A stretch of 64,000 bases of DNA from Candidatus Arsenophonus triatominarum (GCF_001640365.1 NZ_LWMI01000001.1:1-64000); one strand, 5' to 3'. Counted from the first letter of the stretch, positions 40,480 to 52,452 are shown. Made by a program: numbers and translations. The notes: generated from the sequence alone by a model not told the origin.

Positions 40480-40706
40480 TAATCTAAGGCTCCAAAATTA
40501 GGTTCGATATTTTTAGATATAGTTATTGCACTTCTTTGCTTCATAGGGGTATTAAAATGCGCCCATGTTGTACGTGGGCGACCATCGCGGCGAATTATAA
40601 AAAAGATCCCCGCTTCGCGTAAAATTTCGCATTGTTTAGATGGAATTTTATATCCGGTTAGCGATATGAGATCGGTATCGCTTATTACATCATTTTTGTT
40701 TTTCAT
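40479..40706 (-). CDS. DUF4224 protein (excisionase-position gene)
   Basis: 75 residues with LISLTGYKIPSKQCEILREA and FIIRRDGRPRTTW, the DUF4224 pattern. It overlaps int (TAATG), the place where excisionases or directionality factors are found. Binding function inferred. Confidence 0.7.
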   Translation of the reverse strand: MKNKNDVISDTDLISLTGYKIPSKQCEILREAGIFFIIRRDGRPRTTWAHFNTPMKQRSAITISKNIEPNFGALD

Positions 40707-40992
40707 GATATTAAAACCTTTATAAACTGATTTTCTTCAATAAGCCTGTTGCTCAATAGCAAAATTAATTATGACTTACAAAAAAACCAGCCGATGATGA
40801 TAAAATAATCAATTTTTGCATTAAAAATAACCCATATAAGATTAAAAAATAAACTATTTTTGTATTTTTTAGATGTATCTAACTTGTTTTTATTTTAAGC
40901 AACTTTATTTCACTATTGAGCAATATGCTTAATGTTGGTATGAATAATTTGATTAGGTAAACTCAGGTGGGATAATGGTTATTCGCTCTAGG

Positions 40993-41238
40993 CTACTTTC
41001 TCAGGGTATCGATAAATATTCCTATATAAATCAAGAGTGCAGGCACTATCATGATGCCGATAACCAGTAGCTCTTGCCCACCTAAATGAATGTTTCCTAA
41101 TTCGCCACGTTTAAACCTGATTTGCGGGTCAATGACGGCATCGGCATGTGCAATGTGACCAACTACCAATTCGAAGGCGAACGCTGCACTGATAAATACT
41201 AATGCCGTGATTAATAGTTTGATGATGTTAAGTTTCAT
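40993..41238 (-). CDS. Small phage membrane protein, unknown
   Basis: 81 residues with two hydrophobic segments (IIKLLITALVFISAAFAFEL and LLVIGIMIVPALLIYIGIFI) around a polar middle (DAVIDPQIRFKRGELGNIHL). It lies next to ssb on the same strand. No family recognised. Confidence 0.55.
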   Translation of the reverse strand: MKLNIIKLLITALVFISAAFAFELVVGHIAHADAVIDPQIRFKRGELGNIHLGGQELLVIGIMIVPALLIYIGIFIDTLRK

Positions 41239-41264
41239 TGCTTAACCTCCGGTATAATTAGCGT

Positions 41265-41705
41265 CTAGAAAGATATGTCTTCGTCTTCAAAATCAGTTTG
41301 ATGAATAGCGTTACTATTTGGATGTTTAGTGGTTGGCAGATTCGGTCTACTTTGACTTTCCTGCGGTTTTCTTTCCTTCCGGTTGCCTAATATTTCAATG
41401 TCATTGACCAAAAATTCCGGTGTTATCCTTTGCTGACCGGATTTATCTGTCCATTTATTTTCCTGATAGACCGTGGTAACACGAACAAAAGTGCCTTTTT
41501 GTGCATGATTATTGATATATTCCGCTATTTGTTTAAATGCCTTGCAGTTTATCCATGTTGTGTCATCAATCCATTGACCACTGTTGTCTTTTCTTGATTT
41601 GCTGATATCGATTGAGAATACGGTGATGGGATTTTTATCCTGGGTATAGCGAATTTCTAATTTGCCGATGCGTCCGGTAAAGTTACACTGGTTTTGGTTT
41701 GCCAT
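41265..41705 (-). CDS. ssb: Phage single-stranded DNA-binding protein
   Basis: 146 residues. OB-fold pattern: NFTGRIGKLEIRYTQDKNPI, FSIDISKSRKDNSGQWIDDT, TWINCKAF, and KGTFVRVTTVYQENKW. The acidic tip is DFEDEDISF rather than the usual DDDIPF, which may alter partner binding. Follows the Sak4-like gene directly (stop and start adjacent), a usual recombination module. Confidence 0.88.
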   Translation of the reverse strand: MANQNQCNFTGRIGKLEIRYTQDKNPITVFSIDISKSRKDNSGQWIDDTTWINCKAFKQIAEYINNHAQKGTFVRVTTVYQENKWTDKSGQQRITPEFLVNDIEILGNRKERKPQESQSRPNLPTTKHPNSNAIHQTDFEDEDISF

Positions 41706-42578
41706 TTAAGCGACCTCTTTTATTTTAAGTGCTTCTTTTTTGGATTCGTAAATTTCTTGTGCTTTAGTTTGCTCTGGTGTATCTTTCAATGCCTTATAAG
41801 CCTCAGCAAATAATATTTGCAGTTCATTCATATTTTTTGTTTGGTTAACAGAATCAGTAAATAACATTAAATGTATTTCAGCCTGACTTCTGCCATCATT
41901 TAGCCATTCATTCAAGCGTTTACCTACATCCTCATTAATCACTATAAAATCAGCATTGCTAAACAATCCTGTTCTATCTTTACTTGCTGAGGCGGTATGT
42001 GTTTCATGGTTTAAATCTAAAACGGTGGTGAACTCATATTCTATACCGTCTCGTTGTTCTGATTTCATGCCGAGTTTATCGACTCTTTTCTTGCCATTTC
42101 CTTTATCCACTTGCGCCGTTTCTGTTTTACTACGCATTGTTGCAATAATGTTTATATTTGAACGGAGAATTGAATTGATAAATTTGTTATGTCTGGGCGT
42201 TATATTATTCCATGCTGACCAACTATTTCCTTTGTATTTGGTGCTTGTAATGGCATCCAATATTTCAAGGCATCCCCCTGTTCCGTTCCATTCATGCGTT
42301 ATACTGTCAATAATAAGGTTGTCGTAGCTGGCTTCTTGTGCAATATTCATTGCCTGAATAAAGCGTTCAGGGGTGAAGGGTGGGTCAAGTTCAAGCACAT
42401 CAAAATTAAAATAATTTGAATATAATGAAGCACTTCCTTTTTCAGTATCAATAACTGCTGTTTTGCCACCAAGCCCTTTAGCAATAGTGAGTGCGCCATA
42501 GGTTTTCCCTGAACCACTTGGTCCTGTTAAAGCGAGCCGGAGTTTTGCTTTTTTTCTCATTGCCTTGGTAAAATTCAT
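41706..42578 (-). CDS. Phage AAA/RecA-core ATPase, Sak4-like single-strand annealing partner
   Basis: 290 residues from MNFTKAMRKKAKL. The longer frame to 42617 begins inside an IS5 end and is not native. Walker A LTGPSGSGKTYGAL, then TAVIDTEKGSASLY (Walker B-like) and NIIATMRSKTE. These are the features of phage Sak4-type or AAA_24 ATPases used with SSB in recombination. The native promoter and maybe the true start have been replaced by the IS5 end. Confidence 0.75.
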   Translation of the reverse strand: MNFTKAMRKKAKLRLALTGPSGSGKTYGALTIAKGLGGKTAVIDTEKGSASLYSNYFNFDVLELDPPFTPERFIQAMNIAQEASYDNLIIDSITHEWNGTGGCLEILDAITSTKYKGNSWSAWNNITPRHNKFINSILRSNINIIATMRSKTETAQVDKGNGKKRVDKLGMKSEQRDGIEYEFTTVLDLNHETHTASASKDRTGLFSNADFIVINEDVGKRLNEWLNDGRSQAEIHLMLFTDSVNQTKNMNELQILFAEAYKALKDTPEQTKAQEIYESKKEALKIKEVA

Positions 42579-42579
42579 T

Positions 42580-43257
42580 AAAATAGTTGCTGAATAGAGA
42601 CTTGCGTTTTTTGTCACGCTATAGACAATAAAAAGAGGTTTAACTTAGAAAATAACGGTTTGAAATGATCAACAAAGAGCGGTTGTTACGAGATAATCGT
42701 TTATGTAAAGCAATCATTGGATTATCAGTCGAAGAATTGAAAAATTTAGCCGCTGAATTTTCAGCTTGTTATTTGATTTATCGGAAAAAGAATCGAAAAG
42801 ATCACGAGCGGCAGATGGGTGCAGGGCAGAAAGGATTTATCCCAACCCCATTAGATAAACTGCTTTTTATTTTATTGTATTTAAAATGTTATCCGACCTA
42901 TGATTTGCAAGGACTTCTTTTTGGTTTAGATAGAACACGGGTATGTCGCTGGGTAAAAATATTATTGCCGGTTTTAGAGATGACCTTGGGGCGAGAATGT
43001 GTTTTGCCCGCTCGTCAAATTCGCTCTGCTGAGGAATTTTTTCGCGCCTTTCCTGGAGTTAAAGACGTCTTTATTGATGGGACAGAGCGACCTGTCCAAA
43101 AGCCTAAGAATCTGCGTCGGCGAAAAAAAATGTATTCGGGAAAGAAAAGACAGACCACTCGAAAAGGGCTTATTATGACTGGCGAAACGAGGAAAATTGG
43201 ATTTATCCCCATGATCAAAAATGGGCGCCGTCACGGTAAACGCTTACTCGATAAAGT
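42580..43257 (+). mobile_element. IS5-family element, 5' fragment
   Basis: Transposase N-terminal 198 residues (MINKERLLRDNRLCKAIIGL … NGRRHGKRLLDKV), cut by IS481. The end GTTGCTGAATAGAGA is shared with the full copy at 47288-48312. Transposase starts at 42665. Confidence 0.8.
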
Positions 43258-43258
43258 A

Positions 43259-44449
43259 TATTAGTCTTAACTTAATCTGACGATTTTGATTTAAAAAAGA
43301 GCGTTACCGGTTTTAATTAACATCATTAGATAATTAAATAAAAGGTAATTCTATGTATCAAACAAATAATCCTATCATAAACATAAAGTCGGGTTACTTA
43401 ACCTCGCTGAAGAGCTTAATAACGTCTCAAAAGCCTGTAAGATTATGGGGGTATCCCGAGATACGTTTTATCGCTACCAGGAACTTGTTAACGATGGTGG
43501 GATAGACGCTTTAATTAATCAAAATCGACGGGTGCCTAACGTAAAAAATAGAGTAGATGAACAGATTGAAAGCGCTGTAGTTGAGTATGCGATTGAATAC
43601 CCTGCACACGGTCAACACCGCAGTAGTAATGAACTAAGAAAAAAAGGCATTTTTGTTTCGGGGAGTGGCGTTCGCTCTATTTGGCTGCGTCATAATCTCG
43701 AAAATTTTACAAAACGCCTAAAAGCGCTTGAAGATAAAATCGCAACAGAAGGAATTATCCTGTCAGAATCACAAATCAGTGCTCTAGAAAAGAAAGCGCA
43801 AGATGATGAAGTCTGTGGTGAGATTGAAACAGCGCATCCAGGTTATCTGGGTTCACAAGATACTTTTTATGTCGGTCATTTAAAAGGCGTTGGTCGTGTT
43901 TATCAACAAACTTACATTGATACTTACAGTAAAGTCGTTCATTGTAAGCTTTACACAACAAAAAGCGCGATAACGGCGGCAGATTTATTAAATGACAAGG
44001 TTCTCCCTTTTTATTCCCAGCATGGGTTACCGGTGTTACGTATACTGACGGACAGAGGCAGTGAGTATTGTGGTAAAGTTGAACATCACGATTATCAAAT
44101 TTATCTCGCTATCAATGATATTGATCATACAAAAACTAAAGCTCGTTCACCTCAAACTAATGGAATTTGTGAACGCTTTCATAAAACTGTATTACAAGAG
44201 TTCTATCAGGTGGCTTTTCGTAAGAAAATCTATAGGGCTTTAGATGAATTACAAGCTGATTTAGATAAATGGTTAGCGGAATATAATAACCAATGCACTC
44301 ATCAAGGAAAAATGTGTTGCGGTCGAACTCCTATGGCAACTTTACACGATGGAAAACAACTTTGGAGAGAGAAAGATTTAAATCAAATTTAACCTGACAG
44401 ATACTGTATAAATAACCGGCAACTGTCAGATTAAGTCTGAGCTACTACA
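43259..44449 (+). mobile_element. IS481-family element, near-complete
   Basis: 1191 bp with left end TATTAGTCTTAACTTAATC and right end AGATTAAGTCTGAGCTACTA in inverted relation. Inserted in IS5. Other fragments are at 19721, 45789 and 52377. Confidence 0.8.
43353..44392 (+). pseudogene. IS481 transposase with a one-base loss near the start
   Basis: Should start MYQTNNPIIKHKVGLLNL at 43353, but one C is missing near 43377 (ATCATAAAC versus ATCATCAAAC in the 19.9-kb copy). The rest (MGVSRDTFYRYQELVN from 43445) is open for 315 residues with an rve DDE domain: D in YIDTYSKVVH, D in LRILTDRGSEYCG, and E in TNGICERFHKTVL. A restart at 43445 would lack part of the HTH. Confidence 0.75.
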
Positions 44450-44555
44450 AAGTATGAGTATTGCGGTGCGCCGTTTGATGCTCTGTTATAGTACTCCCAT
44501 GGGTATCATTTTATAAATTCTCTTAAATGAACGGTTATTTTGGGTTCTGGTATTT

Positions 44556-44828
44556 CTACGCTGCAATCAAGCAAAGCCTGACCTTGCAAATGTCATGTAG
44601 GTCAAAAGCAATCAAATATATCGTTTTTATAGAATTATCGCTGTGATTATACAAATATATCTCTGCACAGTATTCTAATAATTCTTTGTTATCTCTTTTT
44701 TGAGTAGATATGAAGCAGACTCTACCGAATTTACCATGTTCCTTTCTAACCTTGTTGATATTATTAGATTCAAATTTAAACTCGTTTTTCACAAAATACA
44801 ATAAATCATACGAATGTTCTTCTTTCAC
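44556..44828 (-). CDS. Phage protein of unknown function
   Basis: 90 residues from a GTG with GAGGT upstream, MKEEHSYDLLYFVKNEFKFE … CKVRLCLIAA. A neighbouring frame gives QALLDCSVEIPEPKITVHLR-EFIK before a stop at about 44507, which reads like a natural C-terminus, so one base may have been lost near 44575. Follows a 34-residue gene split by MITE copy 5. Confidence 0.45.
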   Translation of the reverse strand: MKEEHSYDLLYFVKNEFKFESNNINKVRKEHGKFGRVCFISTQKRDNKELLEYCAEIYLYNHSDNSIKTIYLIAFDLHDICKVRLCLIAA

Positions 44829-44847
44829 TTTAAGACCTCGAAGTTAA

Positions 44848-45150
44848 TTATCTATACCAATGAATTATTTTCATCATCTCACCATGATAAATAACCTGCA
44901 TCCCTGCTTTTATATGATCACGAGTTTCGCACAGGAATATAAAATTCCAGAAATGGCTTAAAAGCAATAGTTAATTTGCAAGTTACTAAAACGTATAAAT
45001 TTGTTTAAATTACAATAAGTTGCTTTTAATTTATAAGATTTTGTCTATTTATATATTATGCTGAATTAAACTTAAAAATAGAGCGTTTTTTTATTGGTGG
45101 CGAAACTCGTGATGATGTAACGTTGTTCGGTATTCATGGACGTTATTCAT
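44848..45150 (-). pseudogene. 34-residue phage gene split by MITE copy 5
   Basis: Taking out the MITE and one ATGAT copy joins MNNVHEYRTTLHHIKAGMQV to IYHGEMMKIIHWYR and a stop. The ATG at 45150 has GGAGAAAT upstream. It is the gene before the 90-residue ORF. Confidence 0.55.
44919..45111. mobile_element. MITE copy 5 (type A, reversed)
   Basis: 193 bp flanked by ATGAT on both sides. Orientation opposite to copies 1, 4, 6 and 7. One end reads GGCGAAACTCGTG (one T-to-G difference from GTGCGAAACTCGTG). Confidence 0.85.
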
Positions 45151-45309
45151 AATATTTCTCCGGTTATTGATAAAATACTAGTGTAAAATTCTTAGCTTTA
45201 TTGATTAAATGAATGCAAATGTTGATAAAAAAGTGATCATTTATGAATTATTTATGGTAGCATTGTTGGCGTTGTGTGTTAGTTAACAGCAACATTTTCC
45301 TTGGTGTTG

Positions 45310-45336
45310 GCCAGCCTTTGCGCTGGTCTTTTTTTT
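45310..45336 (+). terminator. Rho-independent terminator
   Basis: GCCAGC-ctttgc-GCTGGT followed by seven to eight T. It reads in the + direction, opposite to the surrounding phage genes, so it may end an unseen + transcript or an antisense RNA. Confidence 0.6.
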
Positions 45337-45369
45337 AGTGATGCGGAAATACCAAATAGCTGTCAATTT

Positions 45370-45788
45370 CTAGTGAATACTTTGGCTATTAGCAAATAAC
45401 GATTTCAGATTGATACCGTATACCTGTAGCCATGATTCAGCAGGCCATGACTTTACCTGACCATAACGGATATCCGGTACTTCTTTAGCTTTCACCTTGT
45501 TCTCACGACACCATCGACGGAGTGGGGCAAATTTGTATTCTTTCCCTGTAGCATTCTTTACTGCTGTGATGGTGGCATATTTAACACTTTCTCCTAATCG
45601 TTCCGTGAGTTCCCTATTTTTACGTGTAGCAACACTGAATTTACCCATTGCAGAAGCTTCACGAGTGCGACTGATTTGTGATTTTGTCCTAATTGCTTCA
45701 TCACGCTCACTACTTATTTTTTCTACTTGCTCGGTATAGCTAATCAGCATTTTTCGTAATTGTGCGGGATTATCTAACCACTCTGTTG
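45370..45788 (-). pseudogene. Phage antirepressor-type protein, C-terminal fragment
   Basis: The frame enters from IS481 with EWLDNPAQLRKMLISYTEQV, a typical middle part of Ant/Roi-like proteins, then a coiled region (EKISSERDEAIRTKSQISRT) and a C-terminal DNA-binding-like block RRWCRENKVKAKEVPDIRYG and VKSWPAESWLQVYGINLKSL. Stop at 45370. N-terminal part lost to IS481. Confidence 0.55.
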
Positions 45789-46622
45789 TGTGGTAGCTCA
45801 GACTTGATCTAACAGTTACCGGTTATTTATACAGTATCTGTCAGGTTAAATTTGATTTAAATCTTTCTCTCTCCAAAGTTGTTTTCCATCGTGTAAAGTT
45901 GCCATAGGAGTTCGACCGCAACACATTTTTCCTTGATGAGTGCCTTGGTTATTATATTCCGCTAACCATTTATCTAAATCAGCTTGTAATTCATCTAAAG
46001 CCCTATAGATTTTCTTACGAAAAGCCACCTGATAGAACTCTTGTAATACAGTTTTATGGAAGCGTTCACAAATCCCATTAGTTTGAGGTGAACGAGCTTT
46101 AGTTTTTGTATGATCAATATCATTGATAGCGAGATAAAGTTGATAATCGTGATGTTCAACTTTACCACAATACTCACTGCCTCTGTCCGTCAGTATACGT
46201 AACACCGGTAACCCATGCTGGGAATAAAAAGGGAGAACCTTGTCATTTAATAAATCTGCCGCTGTTATCGCGCTTTTTGTTGTGTAAAGCTTACAATGAA
46301 CGACTTTACTGTAAGTATCAATGTAAGTTTGTTGATAAACACGACCAACGCCTTTTAAATGACCGACATAAAAAGTATCTTGTGAACCCAGATAACCTGG
46401 ATGCGCTGTTTCAATCTCACCACAGGCTTCATCATCTTGCGCTTTCTTTTCTAGAGCACTGATTTGTGATTCTGACAGGATAATTCCTTCTGTTGCGATT
46501 TTATCTTCAAGCGCTTTTAGGCGTTTTGTAAAATTTTCGAGATTATGGCGCGGCCAAATAGAGCGAACGCCACTTCCCGAAACAAAAATGCTTTTTTTTT
46601 AGTTCATTACTACTGCGGTGTT
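45789..46622 (-). mobile_element. IS481-family 3' fragment
   Basis: Right end TGTGGTAGCTCAGACTTGAT at 45789; transposase C-terminal ~250 codons with DDE residues, stop at 45846. Truncated at 46622 by an IS3 end. Slight differences from 43259-44449 show it is a separate copy. Confidence 0.75.
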
Positions 46623-47147
46623 TGTAGTGGCATACTAAATTTGGCCACCTAAGTTGAGGTGATATGCTTACCTCATAATTTTTATAGGTGCCGAAATGAG
46701 TAAAATAATTACTGCTGAATTTAAATGTGAAACCGCCAAATTAGTCCTTGACCAAAATTACACCTACCAGGAAGCCGCGAAAGGCATGAACGTCAGTCTT
46801 TCAGCGATTAGCCGGTGGGTAAGAGCCCTTCGTTTAGAACGTCAAGGGAAAACATCGCCTGGTCTGCCATTAACACCTGAACAAATTGAGTTCAGAGAAA
46901 TGAAGAAAAAAATCCACCGGCTGGAAATGGAGAATGACATCTTAAAAAAGGCTACTGCGCTCTTAATGTCCGACTCACTGAAAAATTTTCGGTAGTTGAA
47001 AAGCTAAGAGTGCTTTATCCGGTGAAAACTTTGTGTCGTATTTTTAATGTTCACCGAAGCAGTTATCGCTATTGGTGTCGGCCTAAGGAGCCAGATATTG
47101 AGCGGACGATAAAACGTAGCCTAGTCAGCGAAGCGTGGAACGTTAGT
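46623..47147 (+). mobile_element. IS3-family element copy X, 5' fragment
   Basis: Left end TGTAGTGGCATACTAAATTT, orfA (46696-46995, [20 protein letters not shown], helix-turn-helix plus leucine-zipper-like helix) and the first ~45 codons of orfB, then cut where copy Y begins. Confidence 0.85.
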
Positions 47148-47287
47148 TGTAGTGGTCAACTAAAATTGGCCACCCTACCTGACTGTTCACGGAACAGTCG
47201 CTCTGATTCGTTTGGCGTTAATCCACCGTTATACCAGTGAGGTCTTATATCGCTATAGTAGTGGGTTATGTAGCGAATAATAAGCGT

Positions 47288-49361
<2,074 letters not shown>

Positions 49362-49434
49362 TTCGGCACCTATAAAAATTATGAGGTAAGCATATCACCT
49401 CAACTTAGGTGGCCAAATTTAGTATGCCACTACA

Positions 49435-49921
49435 CTGTGACTTCTCTCAACGCATACCAGATAGCATTATTCCATGCATCCCTGAAACGAAAGTTTTGAG
49501 TCATGAGAGCGATGATACGAGCGAGATTTTGAGTATCTTTATTACTGAACTTCTCGTGAGCTTCGGGTTGGTATTTTGGTGCAGTGTGAAGTTCTGCTTC
49601 CATGCGATTGAATTCGGCAATGTAGACTTCCTTGAACTGCGCTGCCTTTTTGCCTGTGAATCCCATGACCAAGAATACGAAGCCGTCTTTGGTCATTTCG
49701 TAGTATTTAGATTCTCGAATTACTGCACCTGCCTTGATTTTTTCTACGTGGGCTGAAAAGTTAGCCGACGCAAATTCAACTGAACATTCTAAAGTTTCAA
49801 TTTTTTGGATTACATTTTTATGCAATTTACCGAAGTAATCTGCAACGTCTTGAGAGGTAGTAATAGCTTTGCCATTATGAACAGTAACTTTTGGATTAAT
49901 AGTAGATAATTGAAATGTCAT
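49435..49921 (-). pseudogene. Rha/antirepressor-family gene, 3' end cut by IS3
   Basis: Start MTFQLSTINPKVTVHNGKAI, Rha domain with TTSQDVADYFGKLHKNVIQK and EMTKDGFVFLVMGFTGKKAA, then LHTAPKYQPEAHEKFSNKDT to WYALREVT, the same as residues ~110-160 of the intact copy at 62250. The final ~90 residues are lost. N-terminal ~100 residues differ more between the two copies than the middle does. Confidence 0.85.
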
Positions 49922-50190
49922 AAGACCTCCGATGGTTTTCTAAATTTACTCACCACCGTTGAGGTCAATCTTGGGTGGTGAACTGAACAGGGTTGACCTT
50001 ACCGGGAAAACCAACCGGCCAGCTTTTCAGCTGCCCCATCCAGCCCACCATTGAATGTAGCTAGATTACGACATTAAAAAAACACGCTCGCGGCGTGCAT
50101 ATGTCGCGGCTTTCTCTGCGAGAGGTCAATCCCGACATCTGATTTATCAGATGCAAGTAAACTATAGCGCATGATTTCTTTTTTCGTCAA
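49922..50190 (-). promoter_or_regulatory. C4-like antisense-RNA leader, locus 1
   Basis: Promoter TTGACG (50190-50185) - 18 bases - TATAGT (50166-50161). The early transcript has ATTGACCTC (50130-50122) and a terminator CACGC-CGCGA-GCGTG-T7 (near 50098-50072). Further down, AGGTCAACCC (50000-49991) is complementary to that block, and a second ATTGACCTC (49969-49961) sits before the GGAGGTC Shine-Dalgarno. This is the logic of the P1/P7 c4 switch: a short processed RNA pairs with the leader of the ant gene. Confidence 0.6.
50072..50155 (-). ncRNA. Putative C4-type antisense RNA, locus 1
   Basis: Short transcript from the TATAGT promoter to the T7 terminator, about 80 bases, with a GCATCTGA…TCAGATG hairpin and the block complementary to the downstream leader. 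Analogue of the RNA predicted at 62041-62107. Ends are inferred, not measured. Confidence 0.55.
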
Positions 50191-50222
50191 TGGGTATTTT
50201 GTGGTTATAATTGCGTGGTAAT

Positions 50223-50298
50223 GGGTTATTAGCTCAGTTACTAGAGCAGTGGAATCTTAATCCATCGGTCGCAGGTTCGAACCCTGCATAGCCCACCA
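50223..50298 (+). tRNA. tRNA-Lys(CUU)-like gene with altered D loop
   Basis: 76 bases: acceptor GGGTTAT/ATAGCCC, CCA encoded, anticodon arm GTGGA-ATCTTAA-TCCAT (anticodon CTT), T arm GCAGG-TTCGAAC-CCTGC. The D loop reads GCTCAGTTACTAGAGC where the usual sequence has GG in place of AC, so G18-G19, which lock the elbow with the T loop, are missing. Probably phage-borne or decaying. Confidence 0.7.
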
Positions 50299-50583
50299 TT
50301 GGTTGTTATTCACACTCGTTCGCTTGTTGCTGCTTCCATCTCGGCAACAGGAGTTTCCTCACATTTTTTAATTATCTTCTCATTCTATCGAAAAGATTCA
50401 ACCTGTTTATCATGGTAGAATGATTTATCGGGAGGTATCTCTATACTCCTTAACTTTTAGTAACTAACTTTCACGTGCATTTTAAGTGTACTTTGAAGTC
50501 CAATGATTGTCATATCGAAGTCAGCTTAATTTTTATAACTTCCTGTTTTTAAAGTTATTGTCCTACTGCTGACCAGGTAAATT
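50299..50583. other. Gap between tRNA-Lys and tmRNA
   Basis: 285 AT-rich bases. No credible coding frame or repeat seen. The boundary between prophage and chromosome should be here. Confidence 0.5.
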
Positions 50584-50947
50584 TGGTGGAGCTGGCGGGA
50601 TTTGAACCCGCGTCCGAAATTTCTACATCCTCGGTACTACATGCTTAGTCTAGCCTTTACATTCGCCAGCTAGCTGTGGACAGACACACTACTAACAGAC
50701 TAGCCTGATTAAGTTTAACGCTTCAACCCCAGGCTAGGCATCCACGCGATCACTTTTAGGTTTGACCTCTCTTGATCCCCGTCCTAAGAGCGGAGGCTAG
50801 GGAGAGAGGGCTCTGCGCAGGTTATTAAGCTGCCAGTGCGTATTTATCGTCGTTTGCGACTATTTTTTTGCGGCTTTTTACGAGGCCAACCGCCCCTCGG
50901 CATGCACCTTGGGTTTCGCAAATCCCGTCGAATCCAGAATCAGCCCC
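50584..50947 (-). ncRNA. ssrA: tmRNA (transfer-messenger RNA)
   Basis: 364 bases. 5' end GGGGCTGATTCTGGATTC and 3' end with a TGGCGGGATTTGAACCCGCG T-arm complement and CCA. The tag frame (50857-50822 on the - strand) reads ANDDKYALAA then two stops, compared with ANDENYALAA in Escherichia. Releases stalled ribosomes together with SmpB and marks the peptide for proteolysis by ClpXP. Next to smpB as in Escherichia. Confidence 0.95.
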
Positions 50948-51004
50948 AAGTTGATTACTTCAATTATATCAGAAAAAAACTTAATAATGCTAGCACTTAG
51001 GTCA

Positions 51005-51487
51005 TTATCGACCTGCGTTTTTCATAATTCTCGCTTTGTCTAACTTCCATTCGCGATCTTTAATGTCAGAACGCTTGTCGTGCTCTTTTTTACCCTTGGC
51101 GACACCAATTTTGACTTTACACCAGGCACTTTTCCAGTAAAGGGATAATGCTACCGCTGTGTGGCCTTCGCGATTGATTTTACCAAATAGCGAATCTAGT
51201 TCACGCTGATTTAGCAATAACTTTCGGGTGCGCATTGGATCACAAACCACATGGGAGGAGGCTACATTTAGCGGGGTAATTGTTGCACCAAAAAGATAAG
51301 CTTCATCCTCTTTCAGTAAAACATAACTGTCGCTAATATTAGCTTTACCTGCGCGTAGTGCTTTGACTTCCCAACCCTGCAAAGCTAAGCCCGCCTCAAT
51401 TTCTTCACTGATGAAGTATTCATGGCGTGCTCTTTTATTTAACGTAATCGTTGCCGAACCGGACTTGTGTGCTTTTTTCTTTGTCAT
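51005..51487 (-). CDS. smpB: SsrA-binding protein SmpB
   Basis: 160 residues, full length. Starts [20 protein letters not shown]; conserved [40 protein letters not shown] at the C-terminal tail that enters the mRNA channel. Immediately upstream of ssrA (57 bases). Confidence 0.95.
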   Translation of the reverse strand: MTKKKAHKSGSATITLNKRARHEYFISEEIEAGLALQGWEVKALRAGKANISDSYVLLKEDEAYLFGATITPLNVASSHVVCDPMRTRKLLLNQRELDSLFGKINREGHTAVALSLYWKSAWCKVKIGVAKGKKEHDKRSDIKDREWKLDKARIMKNAGR

Positions 51488-52209
51488 AATTGGCGATTAT
51501 ACTGTATGTATAAATAAATGGCACGGTAAGGATCTATTATTTGGTGTTAAGTGAGCATTTATTAGACTAAGTTGTCGTGCAGAATTTTTATTTAACACGA
51601 GTTTCGCACAAAACTAATTTGGGTACGCTAATAAAACACGGATGTGCTCAGCAATAGCATTTTTGATTATTGATTACATGCCAATTTTGTTGATAAAGAG
51701 TTATTTTTTCAGATATACGACGTTTATGTTGTTCAAACCACGCAGAAATAGCGAGAAAAATTGATTTCTTTGCACTCGGCTCGTGCGAGCCTGACAGCGT
51801 TCAATACCACAATTTTGTTTAACTTCTCGATGATAAACTTCAACAGACCAACGGGCATCCATGATAGATTTGACGTATTGACGGGTGGGATTGTCTTAGT
51901 TTGTTACTATGTAATCAATATGGCCGTTTTTGGCTGTAAATTTGAAAACAGTCACCCAACCGTAGCCTCGTAAGTGTATTGGAATTCCTTCTTTTGAGAT
52001 GTCTAACTTGTTCAGTTGTTTGTTATGGTTAACAATCCTGTTTTTCCTCAGCATGGTTACCCAGACCCAACCATGAGAGCGAATTGATTTCAAATTATCC
52101 AGGCTAGAATACCAGGCATCCATCACTACCGCTTCTGGTATGATCCCTCTTTTTTTAGCAAGAGTGAGCATTTCGGAAAAGTGCGTGTTTTTTGTTTTTC
52201 CATCAGAAT

Positions 52210-52378
52210 CACGAGTTTCGCAATCTCCAAAAAAGAAGTATAAATTTAAAAACAAGAAAAAATTAGGGTGTTCATATTTTGTCCGGTTATCCATGCATTA
52301 AAAATATCTATAAAACATTCTTACAAGTAAGCAGTGTAAGATACTCTGGTTTGGCGTTATCAGAAGTAAGCCCATCTG
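52210..52378 (+). mobile_element. Inverted right end of an IS701-like element
   Basis: CACGAGTTTCGCAATCTCC onwards is the reverse complement of 52696-52796 and of the right end of E1. It is placed head to head with the outer right end. Confidence 0.7.
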
Positions 52379-52452
52379 TAGTAGCTCAGACTTAATCTGA
52401 CAGTTACCGGTTATTTATACAGTACCTGTCAGGTTAAATTTGAGCTACTACA
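52377..52452. mobile_element. 76-bp IS481 mini-relic with both ends
   Basis: TGTAGTAGCTCAGACTTAAT at one side and AAATTTGAGCTACTACA at the other are inverted repeats; the middle is the IS481 right-end leader (ACCGGTTATTTATACAGTAC). The transposase gene is gone. Confidence 0.55.

Noticed and set aside
51896..52294. A new 132-residue gene
   Set aside because: It runs across the joint of two IS701-like fragments in different orientations; chimeric frame.
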